Below, in pieces: positions 28,202 through 38,136 of a DNA stretch of 64,000 nt. Numbering within the stretch: the first letter of the stretch is position 1; each line of letters begins with the position of its first letter. Both the position numbers and the translations under genes were made by a program. This stretch comes from Burkholderia humptydooensis (GTDB taxonomy: Bacteria; Pseudomonadota; Gammaproteobacteria; Burkholderiales; Burkholderiaceae): positions 2,046,001-2,110,000 of the forward strand of contig NZ_CP013382.1 in the NCBI RefSeq assembly GCF_001513745.1, in the 5' to 3' direction. The notes under the pieces are model-generated. The model ran no database searches. It saw only the letters and a program-made list of their open reading frames with translations, and had not been told where the DNA came from.

Positions 28202-29782
28202 ATGACGCGAGGGAAAACCGCGATCCCGCTCGACCTGCCGCGCCCGCCCGGCTTGTCCGAGCGCTCCGCGCAATCGAAGCAGGACTGCATCGGCGACGCG
28301 CTGCGCGACGCCATCTTGCGCAAGCTGTTGCCGGGCGGCAGCCTGCTGCCTTCCACCCGGACGCTCGCCGCGCGATGGGGCGTCGCGCGCGGCACGGTCG
28401 AGGCGGCGTTCGACCGCCTCTGCGCGGAAGGCTACATCGCCCGCGCGCACGGCTCGGGCACGCGCGTGAGCGCCGTCGTCCCCGACGACTATCTGGCGCC
28501 CGCGCAACGTCCGGCGAAGCACGCGTCCCGTCCGCGCAGCGAGCCGGCCGGCAAGATCGCGCGAAGCCGCGCGGCCGAACCGGCCGGTCCGGATGGTCCG
28601 GTCCGCGCCGGCGTGCCGTTCGTCGCGCGTCTGGCCGACCCCGCCCTGCTGCCGATGCAAACCTGGAAGCGGCACGTCGGCAAAGGGCTGTCCGAAGCGA
28701 CGCCGGCCGAGCTCTGCGCGTTACCGCCGCAGGGCGCCGAGCCGCTGCGCGCGCGGATTGCCGACTATCTCGGCCAATATCGCGGCATCGCGTGCGGCGC
28801 GGCCGACATCTTCATCACGACTGGCATCCGGCATTCGATCGATCTGATTGCCCGCACGATCGCCGGCAACGAGAGCCGGATCGCGATCGAGGATCCCGGC
28901 TATCGAACCGCGCGGCGAATTTTCGAGCTGGCCGGCGCCGAATCGATCTGCGTTCCGGTCGACCCGGAAGGCATCGACACGAACGCGTTGAGCGCGCATC
29001 GCCGTGTCGCGGCCGCGTATGTGACGCCCGCGCATCAATCGCCGCTCGGCGTGACGATGTCGGTCTCGCGGCGTCTCGACCTGCTCGACTGGGCGCATGC
29101 GCGGCGCGCGTGGGTGATCGAGGACGACTACGACGGCGAATTCGGCTATCAGTCCGCGCCGCTGCCTGCGCTGAAATCGCTCGACGTGCGCGATCGCGTG
29201 ATCTACTGCGGCTCGTTCAACAAGACGCTTTTTTCGGGAATTCGCGTGGGCTTCATGGTCGTGCCGGCGGCGCTGCGCTCGGCGATGTCGGCGCTCGCGC
29301 AAGCCGTCGGGCGCTCGGTCGGCACCACGGAGCAACTCGCGCTGGCGAGCTTCGTCGGCAGCGGCGATTTCGCGAAGCATCTGCGGACGAGCCGCCACGC
29401 GTACCTGCAGCGCCGCGATGCGGTGCTCGAGCAGCTTCGCCGGCACGCGCACGGCCAGTACGCGATTTCCGGCGAGCATGCCGGATTTCATTTCGTGCTG
29501 TGGCTCGGACACGGAATCGACGAACGCGCGTTCGTCGCGGATGCGGCAAAAGCCGGCCTCGCGCTCGAGCCGCTGCACGCGTTCCGCACGCGCGCGGCGC
29601 TGCCCGCGGGCGTCGTCGTCGGCTATTCGGCGTTGAGCGTCGCGCAAGCGCGTTACGCGGGGAAAAAGCTCGGGCAGTTGCTCGCCGGCATGCGGCGCGA
29701 CGCCGCTGCGCCGCGCACCCTTCGCGCGGATCACGACGCCGGATCGAGCGGCTCCACCGTCACGCCGACGGTCAGCACCTGA
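28202..29782 (+). CDS. MocR/PdxR-family GntR regulator with aminotransferase domain
   Basis: 526 aa. N-terminal winged helix (LLPSTRTLAARWGVARGTVE, residues ~50-70) joined by a charged linker to a fold-type I aminotransferase-like domain with the PLP lysine in YCGSFNKTLFSGIRVGF. These regulators sense PLP or an amino compound. It is divergent from the exporter, its probable target. Its last 52 nt overlap, in opposite orientation, the 3' end of the transglutaminase gene, so the two transcripts are convergent and complementary at their ends. Confidence 0.88.
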   Translation: MTRGKTAIPLDLPRPPGLSERSAQSKQDCIGDALRDAILRKLLPGGSLLPSTRTLAARWGVARGTVEAAFDRLCAEGYIARAHGSGTRVSAVVPDDYLAPAQRPAKHASRPRSEPAGKIARSRAAEPAGPDGPVRAGVPFVARLADPALLPMQTWKRHVGKGLSEATPAELCALPPQGAEPLRARIADYLGQYRGIACGAADIFITTGIRHSIDLIARTIAGNESRIAIEDPGYRTARRIFELAGAESICVPVDPEGIDTNALSAHRRVAAAYVTPAHQSPLGVTMSVSRRLDLLDWAHARRAWVIEDDYDGEFGYQSAPLPALKSLDVRDRVIYCGSFNKTLFSGIRVGFMVVPAALRSAMSALAQAVGRSVGTTEQLALASFVGSGDFAKHLRTSRHAYLQRRDAVLEQLRRHAHGQYAISGEHAGFHFVLWLGHGIDERAFVADAAKAGLALEPLHAFRTRAALPAGVVVGYSALSVAQARYAGKKLGQLLAGMRRDAAAPRTLRADHDAGSSGSTVTPTVST

Positions 29783-30753
29783 TCGGCGCCGCCGCCGCGA
29801 ATGACCCCGCGCAACGGCGTCACGTCCGCGTAATCGCGGCCGATCGACAGCATCACGTAATCGTCGCCGGGCGCGCGATCGTTGGTCGGATCGAGCTGCA
29901 GCCAGCCGGCGTCCTCGGGCCAGGCCGGATCGTAGACCTCGACCCACGCATGCGACGCGTCTGCGCCGATCAATCGCGGCTGCCCCGGCGGCGGCTGCGT
30001 CAGCAGGTAGCCGCTCACGTAGCGCGCGGCGAGCCCGAGCGAGCGCAGCGCGCCGATCATCACGTGCGCGAAATCCTGGCACACGCCCTGGCGCAGCGCG
30101 AGCGCGTCGAGCGCGGTCGTGCCGACGTCGGTACTGTCCGGCGTATACGCGAAATCCGCGTGAATGCGGCGCATCAGCTCCCACGCGGCCTGCACGAGCG
30201 GGCGGCCCGGCGTGAAGCTCGCCGCCGCATAGGCGGCGAGATCCGGATGGCATGCGACGTGCGGCGACGCGAACACGAATTCGCTCGCCGGATCGAACGG
30301 CCGCCCCGCGCGAAACGTCAGGCACTCGCGCACCACTTCCCACGCGCTCGCGCATCCGTCGCTCGGCGCAGCGATCGCGGGCGGGGGCTCGCCGCGCTTG
30401 CCCGCCGACAGCGCGGGCGGCGCGACGCGCACGACGCTGCGGCTGCGCACGAACAATGCTTCGTGCGGCTGATTGAGCGCGAACGACGTGCGCTCGTTGC
30501 CGAACGAATCGGTATCGACGACGAGCCCTTCGGCGCGCGGATCGATCTCGAGCGAGAACTCGAGCACGCGCTGCCGCGGCGTCTCGAGCGGCCGCAGACG
30601 CGCCTGATGCTGCGCGGATTCGACGCGCGCCGCATAGCGATAGCGCGTGTCGTGCGTAACGCGCAGCAGCGCGCCGCGCGCCGGCTCCGCGCGCACGGCC
30701 GCCTTGCGCGCGCGGGCGCCCGTCTTCGCGTTCGCAGGCGATTGCTTCGTCAT
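29731..30753 (-). CDS. Transglutaminase-like cysteine peptidase family protein
   Basis: 340 aa from ATG 30753, overlapping the previous stop by 4 nt (an ATG two codons upstream is an alternative). N-terminal beta-rich domain (THDTRYRYAARVESAQHQAR), then a transglutaminase core with intact triad: Cys in RQGVCQDFAHVM, His in DASHAWVEVYDP and Asp in QLDPTND. Part of the conserved neighbourhood transglutaminase / circularly permuted ATP-grasp / alpha-E, predicted by comparative genomics to make and process small peptide-like amide products or peptide tags. No signal peptide. Confidence 0.85.
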   Translation of the reverse strand: MTKQSPANAKTGARARKAAVRAEPARGALLRVTHDTRYRYAARVESAQHQARLRPLETPRQRVLEFSLEIDPRAEGLVVDTDSFGNERTSFALNQPHEALFVRSRSVVRVAPPALSAGKRGEPPPAIAAPSDGCASAWEVVRECLTFRAGRPFDPASEFVFASPHVACHPDLAAYAAASFTPGRPLVQAAWELMRRIHADFAYTPDSTDVGTTALDALALRQGVCQDFAHVMIGALRSLGLAARYVSGYLLTQPPPGQPRLIGADASHAWVEVYDPAWPEDAGWLQLDPTNDRAPGDDYVMLSIGRDYADVTPLRGVIRGGGADQVLTVGVTVEPLDPAS

Positions 30754-33359
30754 CCCCATAGCGACCTGCCCGCGTCGCGCACGTGGCTGAAATAGCGCTC
30801 GCCGATTCGGTTCGACACATCCCGCGCCGCCTTGCAGCACGCTTGCAGGCGCGCGAGCAGCGCCGCGTGGCGGCCGTCGCCGTCCGTCTCGCACAGCACA
30901 TGCAGCGGCCAGCCGGCGATGTCCGGAATGCCGTCGGCAAGCTCCGACAGCGCATAGCCTTCGCTGCGCTCGACCTTCGACAGCCGGCCCCGCAGCGCCT
31001 GCGCGACCCACGCGAGCGAACGCGGATTGTCGGTATCGAGCACGACGAGCGACAGCAGCGGCGCGACATCGAAGCAGCGCTGGAAGCGCGAGCGGAACGT
31101 GATGCCGCTGTCGAACAGCTCGAGCACGAGCTCGAAGCCCTCCTGCTTGTGGATCGCGCCGCCGTCGAACGCGTGGCCGAGCACGTCGCCCAGGAATTCG
31201 AGGCGATCGATCTGGCGGCCGATCGACAGCAGGCGCCAGCCGTCGTCGCGCGTCATGTTGTCGGTCTGCGCGCCCGTGATCGCCGAGAGCAGCAGATTCA
31301 GCCGCTCGAGACGCAGCAGCGCGTCGTTGCCGAGTTGTTCCTCGGGCTCGGCGGCGGCGTCGCCGGCTTCGTCGAACAGTTGCGTCGCGTCGTCGATCAG
31401 GCGCCACTGCTCGCGCGACAGCCGCTCGCGTATCGCCGCCGCCGCGCCGCGCATCCCGAACAGGCACGACGCGATCCCCGTCGAGCGATCCGCGCGAGGC
31501 GTGAGCGAGAGCGTCAGCGCCTGCTGGAACGCGCGCGGCGCATCGACGGCCGACGGCGCGTCGGCAGGCAGCAGGCCGTTGTCGCGGCACAATGCATCGA
31601 GCAGATGCAGGTGGATGGGCGTCTCGACGTCGTCCTCGCCGCGCAGCCGCTCGAGCGCCGCGCGCGCGAGCCGCGTCAAATTCGTCGCGCGCTCGGTATA
31701 GCGGCCGAGCCAGAACAGGTTCTCGGCCGCGCGGCTCGCTATCGCGCGCGATCGCTCCTGCAGGTCGTCCGGGCCCAGGTGCGTCTGCAACAGCGTCGTC
31801 GGATCGACCGCGCCTTCCGTCATCACCCAGGTATCGACGCTGCTGCCGCCGCGCGGCATCGGCGCGTTGAACAGTTCGTCGCGCGTGCCGACGCGCGCGA
31901 GGCCGCCCGGCAGCACGCGCCACGAGCGCGCGCCGTCCGCGAGCGCGAACACGCGCAGCAGCAGCGGCCGCGGCACGATCCGCGCGCCGCCGTCGCCCAT
32001 GCCCGCGCCCCCCGCCCATGTCGGCGCCAGCGACGGCGGCAGGTCCGCCTGGATCGTGTAGTGCGCGGGCTGCGCGGCGATCCGCGCGCGCCATTCGGCG
32101 AGCTGCGGCGGCGCAAGCCGCGCGCCGATCACCGGCTCGAACACGCCGCCCACTTGCACGCTCGCGGGAAATGTCGGCTTCACGATGCCGCGCGCGAGAA
32201 GCGGCAGCGCTTCGTCGCACGCCGCCTGCTCGCCGCACCACCACGACGGCACAGCGGGCAGCGACAGCGTCTCGCCGAGCAGGCTCTGCGCGAGGCGCGG
32301 CAGGAAGCCGAGGATGCCGGGAGATTCGAGGAAGCCCGAGCCCGGCAGGTTCGCGAGCAGCACGTTGCCCGCGCGCACCGCCTGCATCAGCCCCGGCACG
32401 CCGAGCAGCGAATCGGGGCGCAGTTCGAGCGGGTCGAGCCATTCGTCGTCGACGCGCCGCAGGATGCCGTGCACCGGCTCGAGCCCGCGCAGCGTCTTCA
32501 GATAGACGCGCTGGTCGCGCGCCGTCAGGTCGCCGCCTTCGACGAGCGTGAGGCCCAGGTAGCGCGCGAGATACGCGTGCTCGAAATAGGTCGCCGCGTG
32601 CGGGCCCGGCGTCAGCAGCACGATGCGCGAGTTCTTCCGCGCGGGGCTCAGCGCCTGCATGCTCTGCAGCAGCGCGCGATAGCTCGCGGCGAGCCGCTGC
32701 ACGTGCAGGCCGCGAAACGCGCGCGGGAAGAGCCGCGACACGATCAGCCGGTTCTCCAGAAGATAGCCGAGCCCCGACGGGCCTTGCGTATGCTGCGCCA
32801 TCATCCGCCACGCGCCGTCCGGCCCGCGCGCGAGATCGAACGCGACGACGTGCAGCCACGTACCGCCCGGCGCGCGCGCGCCGCACATCGGCCGCAGATA
32901 GCCCGGATGCCCGGTGACGAGCGCGGGCGGCAGCAGCCCGCGGCGCAGGATCGTCTGTTCTCCGTAGAGATCGGCGAGGATCGCGTTGAGCAGGCGCACG
33001 CGCTGCAGCACGCCGCGCTCGATGGCCGCCCAGTCGTCGGGCGCGACGATGAGGGGCAGCAGGTCGAGCGACCACGGCCGCACCGCGCCGCCGCCCGCCG
33101 CCCGCTCGTGCGGATGATAGGCGAGCCCGTTCTCGCGCATCCGGCGCTGCAGCGCATCGGCGCGGCGGTCGAGATCGGCGAAGCCGACGCTGCCGAGCTG
33201 CGTGAAGAACGCGCGCCACGCGGGCGCGAGCGATGCGCTCGACAGCGCGGCCGCGCCGCCGCGCAGTTCGTCGTAGCGGCCCGTGACCGCGGGCGCGGCG
33301 AGCGCCGCGCCGAGCTCGGCCGCGTCCTGCTGCGAACCCGTATCGAATAGCGTCTGCAT
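30750..33359 (-). CDS. Circularly permuted ATP-grasp fused to alpha-E domain
   Basis: About 869 aa from the ATG at 33359 (MQTLFDTGSQQ). The start is uncertain; the frame stays open upstream to 33515 and no good ribosome-binding site is seen. Residues ~1-470 are a circularly permuted ATP-grasp (YLLENRLIVSR, VRAGNVLLANLPGSG, SWWCGE), a predicted amide-bond ligase. The remainder is an alpha-E all-helical domain (SRAAENLFWLGRYTERATNL). The same two domains occur again as separate genes downstream of the next operon, so this is a fused paralogue. Partner of the transglutaminase that follows. Confidence 0.85.
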   Translation of the reverse strand: MQTLFDTGSQQDAAELGAALAAPAVTGRYDELRGGAAALSSASLAPAWRAFFTQLGSVGFADLDRRADALQRRMRENGLAYHPHERAAGGGAVRPWSLDLLPLIVAPDDWAAIERGVLQRVRLLNAILADLYGEQTILRRGLLPPALVTGHPGYLRPMCGARAPGGTWLHVVAFDLARGPDGAWRMMAQHTQGPSGLGYLLENRLIVSRLFPRAFRGLHVQRLAASYRALLQSMQALSPARKNSRIVLLTPGPHAATYFEHAYLARYLGLTLVEGGDLTARDQRVYLKTLRGLEPVHGILRRVDDEWLDPLELRPDSLLGVPGLMQAVRAGNVLLANLPGSGFLESPGILGFLPRLAQSLLGETLSLPAVPSWWCGEQAACDEALPLLARGIVKPTFPASVQVGGVFEPVIGARLAPPQLAEWRARIAAQPAHYTIQADLPPSLAPTWAGGAGMGDGGARIVPRPLLLRVFALADGARSWRVLPGGLARVGTRDELFNAPMPRGGSSVDTWVMTEGAVDPTTLLQTHLGPDDLQERSRAIASRAAENLFWLGRYTERATNLTRLARAALERLRGEDDVETPIHLHLLDALCRDNGLLPADAPSAVDAPRAFQQALTLSLTPRADRSTGIASCLFGMRGAAAAIRERLSREQWRLIDDATQLFDEAGDAAAEPEEQLGNDALLRLERLNLLLSAITGAQTDNMTRDDGWRLLSIGRQIDRLEFLGDVLGHAFDGGAIHKQEGFELVLELFDSGITFRSRFQRCFDVAPLLSLVVLDTDNPRSLAWVAQALRGRLSKVERSEGYALSELADGIPDIAGWPLHVLCETDGDGRHAALLARLQACCKAARDVSNRIGERYFSHVRDAGRSLWG

Positions 33360-33632
33360 CGCGTCGGCGGTCAGATCGTCGTCGGAGGAAAGTGAAAGCA
33401 CGATTCGATTTTTCAAAGGCGGCGACGCCGGGCCGCCGTCGCGTCGCGAACGCCGCGCGCACGCGGCGCGCGCCGCCCGTCGATGTCGAATCCTAACATT
33501 CCTGCCCGGTACCATATGCCCGGCACGCCTGGCGCGCTACGTCCGCACGCTGCGCGTCGCGGCGACGCGGGCGCCGTTGCCGCGGCCTTCGACGCGCCCC
33601 GCACCCGCACCCGCACGCGCTCGCGCATCCGC

Positions 33633-36600
33633 TCAGCCACGCCGCAAATCCAGCGTGAACGGGAACTCGCGGCTCGGTGCGGCCGGCTCGACCGTCATCG
33701 TGCCCGGCGTATGCCCCATCGACACGAAGCGCGCGAGTCGCCGGCTCTCGGCTTCGTATGCGTTCACCGGGAACGTGTCGTAATTGCGGCCGCCCGGATG
33801 CGCGACGTGATACCGGCAGCCGCCGAGCGAGCGCCGCATCCATGTGTCGACGATGTCGAACGTGAGCGGCGCGTGCACGCCGATCGTCGGATGCAGCGCC
33901 GACGGCGGCGCCCATGCCTTGTAACGGACGCCCGCGACGTATTCGCCGGCGGTACCCGTCGGCTGCAGCGGCAGCGCGCGGCCGTTGACGGTCACGACGT
34001 AGCGGCTGTCGTTCAGCCCGCTCACCTGGACTTCGAGCCGCTCGAGCGACGAATCGACGTAACGCACGGTGCCGCCGATCGCCCCCTCCTCGCCCATCAC
34101 GTGCCACGGCTCGAGCGCGCCGCGCAGCGCGAGCGCGACGCCGCGCGACGCGATCCGCCCGAACAGCGGAAAGCGGAATTCGAGGTGCGGCGCGAACCAC
34201 GCCGGATCGAACGCGAAGCCCGCGTCGCGCATCTCGGTCAGCACGTCGTCGAAATCCATCCCGACGAAGGTCGGAAGCAGGAAGCGATCGTGCAGCGCGG
34301 TGCCCCAGCGCGCGAGCGGCGTCGTGTACGGCGCGCGCCAGAAGCGCGCGATCAGCGCGCGCAGCAGCAGTTGCTGGACGATGCTCATCCGCGCGTGCGG
34401 CGGCATCTCGAACGCGCGCAGTTCGAGCAGGCCAAGGCGCCCCGTCGCCGAATCCGGCGAATAGAGCTTGTCGATGCAGAATTCGCTGCGATGCGTGTTG
34501 CCCGTCACGTCGATCAGCAGATTGCGCAGCACGCGGTCGACGAGCCACGGCGGCATCTCCTCGCCGTGGCGCAGTTTGTTGCGGCGGATCTCGGCGAACG
34601 CGACGTCGAGCTCGTGGAGCTGATCGTCGCGTGCCTCGTCGACGCGCGGCGCCTGGCTCGTCGGGCCGATGAACAGGCCCGAGAACAGATAGGACAGCGA
34701 CGGATGGTTGTGCCAATACGCGATCAGGCTCGCGAGCAGATCGGGACGGCGCAGGAACGGGCTGTCAGCGGGCGTCGCGCCGCCGAGCACGAAGTGATTG
34801 CCGCCGCCCGTGCCGACGTGCCGCCCGTCGACCATAAACTTCTCGCTCGACAGCCGCGATCGATACGCGGCGTCGTACAGGAATTCGGTGTGCTGAACGA
34901 GCTCGTCGAAATCGTGCGCGGGATGGATGTTCACCTCGATCACGCCGGGATCGGGCGTCACCTGCAGCATCTTCAGCCGCGCGTCGCGCGGCGGCGGATA
35001 GCCTTCGAGCACGAGCTTCGCGTCGAGCGACTCGGCGGTGAGCTCGATCGCGGTCAGCAGATCGAGATAGTCGTCGAGCGCCGCGATCGGCGGCATGAAC
35101 ACGTAGAGCACGCCGTTGCGCACCTCGACGCACAGCGCGGTGCGCGTGATCCACGCGGCGGATTCGAAGCGCTGCGGATAACGTGCGGCGTCGGCCGCGC
35201 TCACCGCGCCTGCATGCTCGCCGGCGCGCGCCTGCATCACGGTCCGCGCGGGCGCCGCGGCATCGCGCGCGGCCGCGCCCGGATCGCGCGGCACGCCGTA
35301 GCCGCCACCCGCATAGCGGGCGCGCAGTGCGCTCGCGTCGGGCAACGCGTCCTGCGGCGCGAACGGATCGCGCTCGACGAGATACGGATAATCGCCGCGG
35401 CTCACCCAGGGCAGCGAATCGAGCGGCAGACGATAGCCCATCGGCGAATCGCCCGGCACGAGATACATCCGCTCGTCGCGGAAGAACCACGGGCCCGTCT
35501 CCCAGCGCGGCCCCGCGAGCGCGGGGTTCGGCGCGAGCGGCTTGAGCGGCAGCACGTAGCCGATCACGCTGTCCAACTGCTGCGAAAACACCTTGCGCAG
35601 GCGCGCGCGCTCGAGCTCGTCGTCGAGCCGCGCGTCGAACGGATCGACGTTCACGGGCAGCCGCCGCTCGCGCCACAGGTAGTACCAGACGTCTTCGTAG
35701 CCTGGCGTCACGTAGTCGCTCGTCAAGCCGAGACGCGCCGCGAGCGCGCGGATGAAGCGCCCGGCGTCCGCGGTCGTGTACGCGGCGGGCTCGCGCTCGT
35801 CGGCGAAGCGCGCCGGATCGCGCCAGACGGGCTCGCCGTCCGCGCGCCAGAATACGGACAGCGCCCAGCGCGGCAACTGCTCGCCCGGATACCACTTGCC
35901 CTGGCCGAAGTGCAGGAAGCCGCCCGCGCCGTACTCGGCGCGCAGCTTCTGCACGAGCGACGTCGCATAGCCGCGCTTCGTCGGCCCGAGCGCATCCGTG
36001 TTCCATTCGGCGCCGTCGCGGTCGTCGATCGACACGAACGTCGGCTCGCCGCCCTGCGTGAGGCGCACGTCGCCCGCGTTCAAATCGGCATCGACCTGCG
36101 CGCCGAGCCGCAGCACGCGCTGCCAAGCTTCGTCCGTGTACGGCTTCGTCACGCGCGGCGATTCGTGGATCCGCATCACGCGCATTTCGTGCTCGAACTC
36201 GACCTCGCATTCGTCGACGAGCCCCTCGACGGGCGCGGCGCTCGTCGGCTGCGGCGTCGCGGCGAGCGGGATGTGCCCCTCGCCCGCGAGCAGCCCCGAC
36301 GTCGGGTCGAAGCCGATCCAGCCCGCGCCCGGCAGATACACCTCGCACCATGCATGCAGATCGGTGAAGTCGACCTCGGTGCCGCTCGGGCCGTCGAGCG
36401 ACTTCACGTCGGGCGTCAGTTGAATCAGATAGCCGGACACGAAGCGCGCGGCGAGGCCGAGATGGCGGCAAAGCTGCACGAGCAGCCAGCCGCTGTCGCG
36501 GCACGAGCCCGACGCGAGCGCGAGCGTCTGCCCGGGCGTCTGCACGCCCGGCTCGAGCCGCACGACGTAGCGGACGTCGCGCTGCAGCCGCTGGTTCAGC

Positions 36601-37049
36601 GCGACGAGGAAGTCGACGGTGCCCGCCGGCGCGCGGTCGATCGATTCGACATACGAACGAAACGCGTCGGACGCGCTCGTGTCGGGATCGCACGCGAGAT
36701 ACGGCGCGAGCTCGCGGCGCAGCGCGCCGCCGTAGTCGAACGGAAAGGTTTGCGCATGCTCTTCGAGGAAGAAGTCGAACGGGTTGTAGACCGACATCTC
36801 GGCGACGAGATCGATCGCGATCTCGAACGTGCGCGTGCGCTCGGGAAACACGAGCCGGGCCATGTAGTTCGCGAACGGGTCCTGCTGCCAGTTGACGAAG
36901 TGCTGCACAGGATCGACCTTCATCGAATACGAGAGGATCGGCGTGCGGCAATGCGGCGCGGGCCGCAGGCGCACGATCTGCGGCCCGAGATGGACGAGCC
37001 GGTCGTAGCGATAGCGGGTGACGTGGTGAAGCGCGACGTGAATGGACAT
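33633..37049 (-). CDS. Transglutaminase-DUF2126 large protein
   Basis: 1138 aa from ATG 37049 (MSIHVALHHVTRYRYD). Residues ~1-270 form a transglutaminase with Cys in ASGSCRDSGW, His in DLHAWCEVY and Asp in FDPTSG. The rest is the long DUF2126 region found only in this gene neighbourhood (GGEPTFVSIDD, DYVTPGYEDVWYYLWRER, HVGTGGGNHFVLGG). The DUF2126 part looks catalytic from its many conserved polar residues, but its reaction is unknown. In other genomes this gene accompanies alpha-E and ATP-grasp genes exactly as here. Largest intact gene in the window. Confidence 0.88.
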   Translation of the reverse strand: MSIHVALHHVTRYRYDRLVHLGPQIVRLRPAPHCRTPILSYSMKVDPVQHFVNWQQDPFANYMARLVFPERTRTFEIAIDLVAEMSVYNPFDFFLEEHAQTFPFDYGGALRRELAPYLACDPDTSASDAFRSYVESIDRAPAGTVDFLVALNQRLQRDVRYVVRLEPGVQTPGQTLALASGSCRDSGWLLVQLCRHLGLAARFVSGYLIQLTPDVKSLDGPSGTEVDFTDLHAWCEVYLPGAGWIGFDPTSGLLAGEGHIPLAATPQPTSAAPVEGLVDECEVEFEHEMRVMRIHESPRVTKPYTDEAWQRVLRLGAQVDADLNAGDVRLTQGGEPTFVSIDDRDGAEWNTDALGPTKRGYATSLVQKLRAEYGAGGFLHFGQGKWYPGEQLPRWALSVFWRADGEPVWRDPARFADEREPAAYTTADAGRFIRALAARLGLTSDYVTPGYEDVWYYLWRERRLPVNVDPFDARLDDELERARLRKVFSQQLDSVIGYVLPLKPLAPNPALAGPRWETGPWFFRDERMYLVPGDSPMGYRLPLDSLPWVSRGDYPYLVERDPFAPQDALPDASALRARYAGGGYGVPRDPGAAARDAAAPARTVMQARAGEHAGAVSAADAARYPQRFESAAWITRTALCVEVRNGVLYVFMPPIAALDDYLDLLTAIELTAESLDAKLVLEGYPPPRDARLKMLQVTPDPGVIEVNIHPAHDFDELVQHTEFLYDAAYRSRLSSEKFMVDGRHVGTGGGNHFVLGGATPADSPFLRRPDLLASLIAYWHNHPSLSYLFSGLFIGPTSQAPRVDEARDDQLHELDVAFAEIRRNKLRHGEEMPPWLVDRVLRNLLIDVTGNTHRSEFCIDKLYSPDSATGRLGLLELRAFEMPPHARMSIVQQLLLRALIARFWRAPYTTPLARWGTALHDRFLLPTFVGMDFDDVLTEMRDAGFAFDPAWFAPHLEFRFPLFGRIASRGVALALRGALEPWHVMGEEGAIGGTVRYVDSSLERLEVQVSGLNDSRYVVTVNGRALPLQPTGTAGEYVAGVRYKAWAPPSALHPTIGVHAPLTFDIVDTWMRRSLGGCRYHVAHPGGRNYDTFPVNAYEAESRRLARFVSMGHTPGTMTVEPAAPSREFPFTLDLRRG

Positions 37050-37162
37050 GACGTGGGCCGTTCGGTGCGGTTGCGGGGACGGTCGGGTGCGACGCGCGGC
37101 GGCGCGGCGGCATCGCGAGCCACGCGCCGCCGTTGGCCGCGCCGCTGCGCGCGGCGCGCGCG

Positions 37163-38128
37163 TCAGACGAGTTCCGGGGACTGGATCACGCTGATCTCGA
37201 CGCCGACCGGCTTCGCGCCCGGACCGTACACCGGCATCGCGTCGCGATAGTCGAGACCCGCCGCGAGGCGCACGTAGCGCTCGTCCGGGCAGCGGTTCAT
37301 GAACGGATCGAAGCCGACCCAGCCGAGCCCTTCGACGTACGCCTCGGCCCACGCATGGCCCGATTGCGGTTGCGTCGCGACCGCGGTTTCCTGCATCGCG
37401 ACGCTCGTGCGGCGCGATGCATCGCCCGGCGCCTCGTGCACGCCATCCGCGCCATCCGCGTCATCCGCATCGTGCCGCATCTGCATCGCCTGCTGCGCGA
37501 CGCCGCTCGCCTGCTGGAGCGCTTCCGCGATCCGTCGCATCGGGCCGTCCGTCAGCAGATAGCCGGACACGTAGCGCGCCGGAATCTGCAGCGCGCGCAC
37601 CGTGGCGACGAACACGTGCGCATGATCGCGGCTCGCGCCGGCGCCGCTTCGCAGCGCGGTCTCCGCGTCGCGCGGCGCCGATTGCGCATGCGGCTCGTAG
37701 GCGACGCGGCTGTGCACCTCGGTCATCAGCCAGTGCAGCGCGTCGAGGCTCTTGTGCTCGATCGGCAGCGCGTCGGCGAGCGCGCGGATCGCGTCACCCG
37801 CGCGCGTCAGGTCGGTCGTGCGCTCGTAGATCCAGGGCGGCGCATACGAGACGACGTTGCCGAGAATGCCGGCGCGATCCTGCGTCTCGACGACGCCCGC
37901 CGCGACGATCGCGAACTCCGGCTTGTCGCGCTCGTGCCGCACGAGGTCGACATGATTGCCGAGGCCGTCCGCGTAGGTGAGCGTCGGCTCGACGCCGTCG
38001 ATCGTCACCTGCCACGCCCGCACGGTCTGGCATGGGCCGCTTTGCGGGCGCAGCCGCAGGCGCTGCAGCACGTGCGGCGCGTGTTCATCGAATTGGAAGC
38101 GCGAGATGTGGCGGATGGCAAGGCGCAT
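37163..38128 (-). CDS. Transglutaminase-like protein with Cys-to-Ser active site
   Basis: 321 aa from ATG 38128 (MRLAIRHISRFQFDEH). The fold landmarks match the two transglutaminases nearby, including H258 (SGHAWAEAY) and D274 (VGFDPF), but the nucleophile position reads GAGASRDHAHVF: Ser166 (AGC codon) instead of Cys. A single base change would turn TGC into AGC. The region between nucleophile and His also has a ~45-residue low-complexity insert rich in Asp, Ala and Met. It is either inactive and structural, or a Ser-type variant. Lies 8 nt after the alpha-E gene, so co-transcribed. Confidence 0.85.
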   Translation of the reverse strand: MRLAIRHISRFQFDEHAPHVLQRLRLRPQSGPCQTVRAWQVTIDGVEPTLTYADGLGNHVDLVRHERDKPEFAIVAAGVVETQDRAGILGNVVSYAPPWIYERTTDLTRAGDAIRALADALPIEHKSLDALHWLMTEVHSRVAYEPHAQSAPRDAETALRSGAGASRDHAHVFVATVRALQIPARYVSGYLLTDGPMRRIAEALQQASGVAQQAMQMRHDADDADGADGVHEAPGDASRRTSVAMQETAVATQPQSGHAWAEAYVEGLGWVGFDPFMNRCPDERYVRLAAGLDYRDAMPVYGPGAKPVGVEISVIQSPELV

Positions 38129-38136
38129 GGCTGACC

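Noticed and set aside
33483..37250. A 1255-codon plus-strand frame opposite the DUF2126 gene
   Set aside because: Antisense shadow; the minus-strand frame has two recognisable domains, the correct start and an intact catalytic triad.
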